Source of the DNA: Clostridiales bacterium UBA4959
Lineage (GTDB): Bacteria > Bacillota > Clostridia > Oscillospirales > CAG-272
Direction: 5' to 3'
Length of the DNA: 5,416 bases
NCBI GenBank assembly: GCA_002397345.1
Contig: DHAH01000044.1
Span: forward strand, 5,338-10,753
The notes under the pieces were generated by a model. That model made no database searches and was not told where the DNA came from. It saw only the letters and a list, made by a program, of their open reading frames with translations. Positions 1 to 4,570 of the stretch are shown one piece after another (the first letter of the stretch is position 1; each line of letters opens with the position of its first letter). Made by a program: the position numbers and the translations under genes.

Positions 1-70
1 ACCGCTTCGCTGCAGCGAAGCGGATCGCTGCGTTGAAGCGTATCGTTGTGTTGAAGCGTATCAGCGCGAT
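1..70. repeat. 18-bp tandem repeat with terminal perfect palindrome inside the FAD gene
   Basis: Three consecutive 18-bp units lie at 17-34, 35-52 and 53-70. Each begins GAAGCG; the first two share GAAGCGNATCGYTGYGTT, and the third diverges in its second half. The TCGCTGC core at 7-13 falls in the same register, so a fourth, altered unit runs into the left edge. Positions 2-23 are a perfect 22-bp palindrome (arm CCGCTTCGCTG and its complement). Because 18 is a multiple of three, the frame stays open and the host protein gains hexapeptides: DTLQHN, DTLQRS, DPLRCS. The full extent cannot be seen. Confidence 0.85.
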
Positions 71-1070
71 TCGGCGCGCCGTTATCCCAATGCTTTGAAA
101 ACGCGTATTCTCCCGCGCCCAAACGCGGGTCGCCTGCGAAATCGCCGAAAAGCGCGCGGTCAATGTCAGCCCGAAGATGTTCGATGCGCGCGCCCACCGA
201 AAAAGGCTTTGTTAAAAAAGCAAAATCATCCGACGCCAAATAGGCGTAAACGTCGCGCGCACTGTGTCCGGTCGCAAGGACGATTGTCCCACATTCGAAA
301 GATAAAGTTTTATTTTCGGAGTCAACGCACTCGACGGCGGTTACTTTACCCGAAGAATCGGATATAAACCGCTCGACTTTACAGCCAAAAACAATTTCGC
401 CGCCCAGCCGGACTATCTCGTCGCGCACTGCGGCGACGACGGCTCGCAGGCGGTCTGTCCCGATATGCGGTTTTGCGGAGGTCAAAATTTCCTCGGGCGC
501 GCCGAAGGAATGGAGCGTTTTCAATATATACCGGCAGGCGGGGTCGTTTATACGTGTGACCAGCTTGCCGTCGGAGAAGGTCCCCGCGCCTCCCGCGCCG
601 AACTGAACGTTCGTTTCGGTGTCGAGAATACCGGTTTTGATAAACCGCTCGACAGCGGCTCCGCGCGCTTCCACGTCGCTCCCGCGCTCGAGCACGAGCG
701 GGCGATAGCCGCTTCGGGCAAGCGTCAGCGCGCAGAACATACCGCACGGACCGAAACCCACCACCACCGGACGCGCGGTCAGCGGCTCGATCCCGGGCTT
801 GGGCGGTGCGTAATCTTCGTCGATGAGCGTCTCATAACCGGCGCTTTTAAGCGTTTCAAGCTCCGCGGCGGTGAAATCGGCGTCAACTGAAGCGGTATAG
901 ACAAATTTAATCGCGCTGCGTTTGCGTGCGTCGACAGATTTTTTATAGATATGTCCGCCGCTTGTAATATCGCGGCACAATATCTGCCCGAGCGTTTGTT
1001 TCGCCTGACGCAGCGCGTATTCCTGCGGTGCGTCAAAAGGGAGAACGATGTTTTTAACCAGTATTTCCAT
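1..1070 (-). CDS. FAD-dependent dehydrogenase (COG2509 type), 3' end beyond window
   Basis: The frame is open from ATG at 1070 to the left edge: 356 full codons and no stop. Residues 1-95 form the family's N-terminal alpha/beta region. A dinucleotide-binding motif follows (PVVVGFGPCG, 101-110), with an acidic residue at the end of the next strand (VLERG, 126-130) suited to the FAD ribose. Further family signatures are NVQFGAGGAGTFSDGKL (154-170), LATGHSARD (265-273) and KPFSVGARIEHL (288-299). The family is a predicted NAD(P)/FAD flavoprotein oxidoreductase, probably cytosolic; the substrate is unknown. The gene lies 49 bp after ybbR on the same strand and is probably in its operon. No Shine-Dalgarno sequence precedes the start, but the N-terminus matches the family's usual beginning. 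Residues from about 332 to the edge are repeat-derived, where a conserved VYxFCMCPGG-like segment would be expected, so that segment is displaced or lost off-window. The family call is confident; whether the complete protein is functional cannot be seen. Confidence 0.92.
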   Translation of the reverse strand, partial: MEILVKNIVLPFDAPQEYALRQAKQTLGQILCRDITSGGHIYKKSVDARKRSAIKFVYTASVDADFTAAELETLKSAGYETLIDEDYAPPKPGIEPLTARPVVVGFGPCGMFCALTLARSGYRPLVLERGSDVEARGAAVERFIKTGILDTETNVQFGAGGAGTFSDGKLVTRINDPACRYILKTLHSFGAPEEILTSAKPHIGTDRLRAVVAAVRDEIVRLGGEIVFGCKVERFISDSSGKVTAVECVDSENKTLSFECGTIVLATGHSARDVYAYLASDDFAFLTKPFSVGARIEHLRADIDRALFGDFAGDPRLGAGEYAFSKHWDNGAPNRADTLQHNDTLQRSDPLRCSEA

Positions 1071-1078
1071 TATCAATA

Positions 1079-1101
1079 TAGGGGCGGCGTTTTGACGCCC
1101 G
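1079..1101. repeat. TAGGGGCGG-type palindromic intergenic repeat, copy 1
   Basis: The plus strand reads TAGGGGCGG followed by a hairpin: GGCGT (1086-1090), loop TTTG, ACGCC (1095-1099), then CG. GGGCG/CGCCC is an alternative outer pairing. It shares its head and layout with the copy at 4525-4550. It fills most of the 49-bp ybbR-FAD gene spacer, in the place where the FAD gene's ribosome binding site would be. There is no T-run on the minus strand, so it is not an obvious terminator. I infer a dispersed non-coding repeat of the kind common in clostridial genomes. Confidence 0.55.
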
Positions 1102-1119
1102 TGTGCAAACAATAATATT

Positions 1120-2403
1120 TCAACCGAGCTTGACGGTCATGTTGTATCCACCCAGCTCATAAACGCTGCCGGCCATGCCGATAGGCACCGAGATCGCAAT
1201 CGGCACGATGACGCTGCCGGTCGAGTTTTTAAACGAGCTGAGGTCGATGGTGGCGGTCACGTTTTTAGCGGTCAGATAGCTCAGGGACGACGACGGGCCG
1301 CGCAGCGTGACAATCAGCCTGCTGTCGCCGAGGGTATAATTCAAATTATCGGGATTTATTACGGCGATATCGGTCAGCGTGATTTGCTTTGTTGTGGTGC
1401 CGACATGCTTGACGGTCAGCGTCGCCTCGGTCGCGTCCGAAGTGTTGGAAACGCCGTTTGTGAGAGTGATGGGGATTTTATACATACCGTCGCCGGTGAT
1501 GAGCTTTTCGTCGATTGTATATGTCCACTTCGCGTCCGCGGCAAGCGCCGCTTCGCCGCGCACCCGTACAATATCGGGGCTGACTGTTATCAGCACGTTG
1601 TTCGGATTGTAAAAGCCGTATTTATATGACAGCGTCAGCGGCAGGTTGATATATTTATATACGGGAATGGAGACTGTCGCCTCTGTCGCCTGCAATTTTA
1701 CAAAGGAAGACGTTATCACCTCGCCCGCCGCGTCGACGAGCGTGAGGGGCGCTTTGGAGGTTACCGAACTTGATACATTGCCCAGCGCGATAACGGCGCG
1801 CGCGGATTTTATTTTTGACAGCACGTCTTCGGGGCCCGTGACAGTGACCTCCGACGGGTTAGCGTTGCTCATACCCAGCTCGTAATCCTCGGGCAGGGTA
1901 TATTCGGTCAGTTTTATCTCAACCGGCACAGAAACGGTGGTGCGATTGCCGAGGTACAGCATCACCGAAGCCGGCGATACGGCGGACGCCGTGGTACCCG
2001 ACGGCGCGGATATGTCAACAGATACCTTTTGCCAGCCGGGTTTGGCGGTTTCCGGAATGTTGGCGAACGCTTTTATCGCGTCGTCGCTGATCTTGTTTAT
2101 AACGCTGCGCCGTCCTTTTAAGGTGACGCTGACTTCCGTTGCGCCCGATAACACATCATATTCGCTATGGTCTGTAAATTCCACCGCGACCTGGTCAAAA
2201 ACGCGCTCCGAAGAGGGGCTGTCGTTTGCCATTACATAAACCCAGATGACAAACGCGACCAAAACGCAGCCGATTTTGGCGGCGATGTCGAGATTTTTAT
2301 TTCGTTTTATTGTAAGACTGCCCGGCGCGGATGCGGAAGAACCCGGGTTTTTGCCCGGCTGGGCGTTTTTGGATTTTTCGGGTGAGGTATAAACATTCTT
2401 CAT
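1120..2403 (-). CDS. cdaR: YbbR-domain protein CdaR, c-di-AMP cyclase regulator
   Basis: This is a 427-residue protein with a polar Ser/Lys-rich N-terminus (1-36), one hydrophobic segment (about 40-59, IAAKIGCVLVAFVIWVYVMA) and no lipobox. The layout implies a type II membrane anchor with the rest outside the cell. The ectodomain has repeated beta-rich YbbR units at about 66-150, 156-240, 246-333 and 336-427. Each contains a V-x-V-x-G or L-x-G turn (VSVTLKGRRS, VTVTGPEDVLSKI, VRVRGEAAL, LIVTLRGPSSSL). In Bacillus, Listeria and related bacteria, CdaR binds and modulates the cyclase CdaA; that role is carried over here from family and gene order. It lies 85 bp downstream of cdaA on the same strand. 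The start is supported by GGTGAT at 2408-2413 on the minus strand, which matches the 3' part of the full Shine-Dalgarno sequence, 4 nt before ATG. The length is slightly below that of B. subtilis CdaR. Confidence 0.93.
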   Translation of the reverse strand: MKNVYTSPEKSKNAQPGKNPGSSASAPGSLTIKRNKNLDIAAKIGCVLVAFVIWVYVMANDSPSSERVFDQVAVEFTDHSEYDVLSGATEVSVTLKGRRSVINKISDDAIKAFANIPETAKPGWQKVSVDISAPSGTTASAVSPASVMLYLGNRTTVSVPVEIKLTEYTLPEDYELGMSNANPSEVTVTGPEDVLSKIKSARAVIALGNVSSSVTSKAPLTLVDAAGEVITSSFVKLQATEATVSIPVYKYINLPLTLSYKYGFYNPNNVLITVSPDIVRVRGEAALAADAKWTYTIDEKLITGDGMYKIPITLTNGVSNTSDATEATLTVKHVGTTTKQITLTDIAVINPDNLNYTLGDSRLIVTLRGPSSSLSYLTAKNVTATIDLSSFKNSTGSVIVPIAISVPIGMAGSVYELGGYNMTVKLG

Positions 2404-2409
2404 CTATAT

Positions 2410-2425
2410 CACCAATAATTCGGTG
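2410..2425 (-). promoter_or_regulatory. Possible hairpin over the cdaR ribosome binding site
   Basis: On the minus strand CACCG and TGGTG can pair (four Watson-Crick pairs and one G-U) around an AATTAT loop. The 3' arm contains most of the GGTGAT Shine-Dalgarno sequence of cdaR. Folding would partly hide that site. The stem is short, so this is only a possibility. Confidence 0.25.
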
Positions 2426-2440
2426 TAATGGTTAAACATT

Positions 2441-2466
2441 GCGACCCGCGGAGCGGGGGACTTCGC
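2441..2466 (-). repeat. GC-rich hairpin in the cdaA-cdaR spacer
   Basis: CCCGC (2445-2449) and GCGGG (2453-2457) form a perfect 5-bp stem around a 3-nt loop. GCGA (2441-2444) and TCGC (2463-2466) can extend it past a 5-nt bulge. No T-run follows in the direction of transcription, so it is not a standard intrinsic terminator. It may be an RNA-processing or attenuation structure, or a degenerate palindromic repeat. Confidence 0.4.
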
Positions 2467-2488
2467 CGCTTTTTAGACGGGGATACGC

Positions 2489-3310
2489 TTATGATTTAAA
2501 ATTTAGCTTTTCAAGTTCCGCTTTCAGCGTGTTATAATCGTAACCGCGCCGCAGCTCGCCCTCGTGCGCGATCGAAATCATGCCGTTTTCTTCTGACACA
2601 ACGATAACATAGGCATCGCTGTTCTCGCTCATACCGATGGCGGCGCGGTGGCGCGTGCCCAGACTGCTGGCGATGGCTTCGTTTGTCGAAAGATGCAGGA
2701 AGCAGCCGGCGGCCCAGATGCGTCCGCCGCGTATAATCACCGCTCCGTCGTGCAGTGGCGCTTTGTTAAAAAAGATATTTTTAAGTAGATATGAGGTTAG
2801 GTCGGCGTTGACGATTATGCCGCCGCTCGCAACGTCGCCGAGCGGGGTTGTCTGTTCGATAACGATCAGCGCTCCGGTACGGTCGACCGCCATGTCGGCG
2901 ACGGCGTCACACAGCGCTTTTATCCACATCGGTCGTCCCGCGTCGACGCGTTCGTTCTTTTCGCCGATTCTTTTCAAGCTGCGCAGAGGTTCGCTGCCCA
3001 CTTTTTCGAGCGCCGAACGCAGCTCCTGCTGGAAAATGACGACAAGCGCCAATAATCCGACTTGGAACACATTCTGCATGATAAAACGCATGGCGGACAA
3101 TGAAAGCAGCTCGGCAAGCAATTGGAGCAGGATGAGGATGACAACGCCGGCTGCGAGTTTGCCCGCACGCCGGTCGCGGATAAATTTATAGATATAAAAC
3201 AGCAGCACCGAAACCATAGCGATGTCAAGGACATCAAAGATCCCCGCGGAAGCTATGATCGAGGTAAAAAAATCCCGCGCTTCGAGTATAAACGCTTTAA
3301 CTGTATCCAT
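2489..3310 (-). CDS. cdaA: Diadenylate cyclase CdaA (c-di-AMP synthase)
   Basis: This membrane enzyme condenses two ATP into c-di-AMP, the second messenger that controls potassium and osmolyte balance and cell-wall homeostasis in Firmicutes. Three hydrophobic segments (about 26-44, 52-70 and 76-94) are followed by the conserved turn IFQQELRSALE (92-102). The DAC domain then runs from about 125 to 260. Its catalytic motifs are intact: PLHDGAVII with DGA at 188-190, and LGTRHRAAIG with RHR at 220-222. The frame stays open upstream to a GTG at 3352, but that codon overlaps the -10 box of the gene's own promoter. The ATG at 3310 is therefore preferred; it gives 273 residues, the usual CdaA length. 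The Shine-Dalgarno sequence before it is weak (CGGAT). cdaR follows 85 bp downstream. Many Firmicutes have glmM after this pair; the visible window has a flavoprotein gene next instead. Confidence 0.97.
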   Translation of the reverse strand: MDTVKAFILEARDFFTSIIASAGIFDVLDIAMVSVLLFYIYKFIRDRRAGKLAAGVVILILLQLLAELLSLSAMRFIMQNVFQVGLLALVVIFQQELRSALEKVGSEPLRSLKRIGEKNERVDAGRPMWIKALCDAVADMAVDRTGALIVIEQTTPLGDVASGGIIVNADLTSYLLKNIFFNKAPLHDGAVIIRGGRIWAAGCFLHLSTNEAIASSLGTRHRAAIGMSENSDAYVIVVSEENGMISIAHEGELRRGYDYNTLKAELEKLNFKS

Positions 3311-3342
3311 ACAAACAAATCCGTTCGTTTCGTATTCATTAA

Positions 3343-3371
3343 ATTGTACCACAAACCATGTGTTTTTTCAA
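3343..3371 (-). promoter_or_regulatory. Sigma-A-type promoter of the cdaA-cdaR unit
   Basis: Read on the minus strand, the -35 is TTGAAA (3366-3371), the spacer is 17 bp, and the -10 is TACAAT (3343-3348) preceded by TGG, making an extended -10. A/T tracts upstream could act as an UP element. Transcription should start near 3336, leaving a leader of about 26 nt before the ATG at 3310. This placement rules out the longer GTG start at 3352. Confidence 0.8.
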
Positions 3372-3432
3372 ACGTTTTTCGTAAATATGTAAAAATTTTA
3401 TTTTTATTAATATTTTGGATGACTATAACCCC

Positions 3433-3461
3433 TTTTCACTTTGCTTTAAATATGATATAAT
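3433..3461 (+). promoter_or_regulatory. Extended -10 promoter of the ATPase-ferredoxin-vorB unit
   Basis: The -10 TATAAT (3456-3461) is perfect and has the TGA extension (3453-3455). A weak -35, TTTTCA (3433-3438), sits 17 bp upstream. The predicted start of transcription is near 3468, one or two bases before the ATG at 3469. It faces away from the cdaA promoter; the two -10 boxes are about 110 bp apart. Confidence 0.7.
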
Positions 3462-3468
3462 ATACGAA

Positions 3469-4176
3469 ATGAAATATATAAATCATTCAAATTATAATTG
3501 TGCGGCTGACCTTAAAACACTGCCCCGCCTGATCGCGGTTGCGGGTCATTACGGCAGCGGCAAAACGACCGTCGCGGTCAATATGGCCATGCATTTTGCA
3601 CAAAATGGCGAGAGAGCCGCAATAGCGGATTTCGATATAGTAAACCCATATTTCCGTACCGCCGACGCGCGCGGAGAACTGGAGCGTGTGGGTGTTCACT
3701 GCGTGATACCGCAGTTTGCGAACACAAACGTTGATATCCCTACACTGTCCGGCGAGATTTATTCGCTGTTTTCCGATAAAAACGGAAATAACCCGTATGA
3801 GCGCGTGATTTTCGACGTCGGAGGCGACGACGGCGCGGTCGCGCTGTCGGCTTACCGCGAACATTTCTACCGCGAGCCGTATGAACTTATATATGTGGTA
3901 AGCATGTACCGCCCGATGACCGCCGATCCTGTCAGCGCCGCGTCGCTGCTGCGCGAGATCGAGCGCAAATCGGGGCTGACCGCCGCTTCGGTGGTCAACA
4001 ACAGCAGTCTTGGCGATGAAACCACCGCCGAAACTGTCGCCGCGTCGGAAGAATACGCGCGCCGTGTCTGCGAGCTGACGGATCTGCCGCTGTGCTTCAC
4101 CTCCGCGCTCGACACAGTCGGATATACAGGCGAAAATGTGTTTGTCATGCATAATTATACAAAACGTTATTTTTAA
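3469..4176 (+). CDS. MinD/ParA-like P-loop ATPase of unknown function
   Basis: This is a soluble protein of 235 residues with no signal peptide or membrane segment. It has a canonical Walker A, GHYGSGKTT (26-34), without the extra lysine of the ParA/MinD deviant form (KGGxGKT). An acidic switch-like motif, DFDIVNPYFR (54-63), follows, then a Walker B-like VIFDVGGDD (113-121) and a late VVNNSSLGDETT (175-186) that could contact the base. The fold fits the SIMIBI group (MinD/ParA/CobQ). It has no CxxC pair, which argues against an Mrp/NBP35-type Fe-S scaffold. It leads a unit with the ferredoxin and alpha subunits of a 2-oxoacid:ferredoxin oxidoreductase, so a role in assembly or cofactor loading of that complex is possible but is inference only. 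The frame is open from 3415, but that start is upstream of the -10 box. ATG 3469 is preferred despite having no Shine-Dalgarno sequence. Confidence 0.82.
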   Translation: MKYINHSNYNCAADLKTLPRLIAVAGHYGSGKTTVAVNMAMHFAQNGERAAIADFDIVNPYFRTADARGELERVGVHCVIPQFANTNVDIPTLSGEIYSLFSDKNGNNPYERVIFDVGGDDGAVALSAYREHFYREPYELIYVVSMYRPMTADPVSAASLLREIERKSGLTAASVVNNSSLGDETTAETVAASEEYARRVCELTDLPLCFTSALDTVGYTGENVFVMHNYTKRYF

Positions 4177-4244
4177 ATATGTAACATTTACAGCGGAGAC
4201 GGGATAAATAAAATAAGAGTAATTTATTTAATAGGAGCGACATA

Positions 4245-4463
4245 ATGGCAACAACTAAACTTACATTCAACATAGAGCGCTGCAAAGCGTGCGGGCTGTG
4301 TGTGACAGCCTGCCCGCGGAAACTGCTCATCCTCGACACTGATTCCATGAACAGCAGGGGTATGCATCCCGCGAAAATCACCGACCAGTCGAAATGCATC
4401 GCCTGTGCGCTGTGCGCGATGATGTGCCCCGACACAGTTATCAAAGTCGAAAAAAACGTATAA
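4245..4463 (+). CDS. 2x[4Fe-4S] ferredoxin subunit of 2-oxoacid:ferredoxin oxidoreductase
   Basis: This 72-residue protein holds two complete CxxCxxCxxxCP motifs, at C13-C16-C19-C23 and C51-C54-C57-C61. That is the pattern of the delta (ferredoxin-like) subunit of ketoisovalerate or 2-oxoglutarate ferredoxin oxidoreductases (VorD/KorD). It would pass electrons from the TPP and Fe-S core to external ferredoxin in the cytosol. The 27-residue link between the motifs (SMNSRGMHPAKI in its middle) is characteristic of this subunit family rather than of a free clostridial ferredoxin, whose two motifs are closer together. A good Shine-Dalgarno sequence, AGGAG (4233-4237), lies 7 nt before ATG. The gene begins 68 bp after the ATPase and ends 107 bp before vorB. 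Substrate specificity cannot be read from this subunit. Confidence 0.93.
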   Translation: MATTKLTFNIERCKACGLCVTACPRKLLILDTDSMNSRGMHPAKITDQSKCIACALCAMMCPDTVIKVEKNV

Positions 4464-4482
4464 AATTTATACGGACAATACC

Positions 4483-4501
4483 CCGTCAGAACTGACGACG
4501 G
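4483..4501 (+). other. Small hairpin between the ferredoxin and vorB genes
   Basis: CCGTC (4483-4487) can pair with GACGG (4497-4501), or GTCA (4485-4488) with TGAC (4493-4496). Neither is followed by a T-run, so readthrough into vorB is expected. The rest of the 107-bp spacer holds a repeat at 4525-4550 and the vorB ribosome binding site. Confidence 0.25.
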
Positions 4502-4524
4502 CATCCCGCATTATAACGCAATTT

Positions 4525-4550
4525 GTAGGGGCGGATTCTATATCCGACCG
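4525..4550. repeat. TAGGGGCGG-type palindromic intergenic repeat, copy 2
   Basis: GTAGGGGCGG opens a hairpin in which GGGCGGAT (4529-4536) pairs with ATCCGACC (4542-4549) with one mismatch, around a TCTAT loop. It shares the TAGGGGCGG head with the copy at 1079-1101, while the loop and inner stem differ. It ends three bases before the vorB Shine-Dalgarno sequence (AAGGAG, 4554-4559). I infer a dispersed non-coding repeat. Confidence 0.6.
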
Positions 4551-4570
4551 GTAAAGGAGAAAAGAACAAA

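Noticed and set aside
465..890. Plus-strand open frame of 141 codons, with others at 95-367 and 379-747 (minus)
   Set aside because: They lie in other frames of the FAD dehydrogenase gene, whose own frame is open throughout and carries family motifs. Their translations are Arg-rich and resemble no family.
1379..2385. Several plus-strand frames opposite ybbR
   Set aside because: They are antisense shadows of a clear membrane-anchored YbbR protein and have no ribosome binding sites or recognisable domains.
2441..2475. GC hairpin followed by CTTTTTAG considered as a plus-strand terminator
   Set aside because: No plus-strand gene leads into it; transcription here runs on the minus strand, where no T-run follows.
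2637..3191. Plus-strand frame of 184 codons opposite cdaA
   Set aside because: It mirrors the DAC domain coding sequence. The Ser/Arg/Ala-rich product is typical of the antisense of GC-rich codons.
3311..3468. c-di-AMP (ydaO/yuaA) riboswitch in the divergent spacer
   Set aside because: The predicted leaders are only about 26 nt and about 1 nt, too short for any riboswitch, and no conserved ydaO elements are visible.
3487..4152. Minus-strand frame of 221 codons opposite the ATPase gene
   Set aside because: The sense strand has the Walker motifs, a promoter and operon context. The antisense product has no family features.
4458..4472. AT-rich palindrome GTATAAA-A-TTTATAC over the ferredoxin stop codon
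   Set aside because: It is short and low in complexity, with no loop long enough for a stable RNA hairpin and no partner copy. Chance is a sufficient explanation.
4483..4501. Hairpin after the ferredoxin gene considered as an intrinsic terminator
   Set aside because: No T-run follows, and the next gene belongs to the same enzyme complex, so termination here is unlikely.
4145..4504. Minus-strand frame of 119 codons over the ferredoxin gene
   Set aside because: It overlaps a gene with two complete 4Fe-4S motifs and a strong ribosome binding site, and is explained as its antisense.
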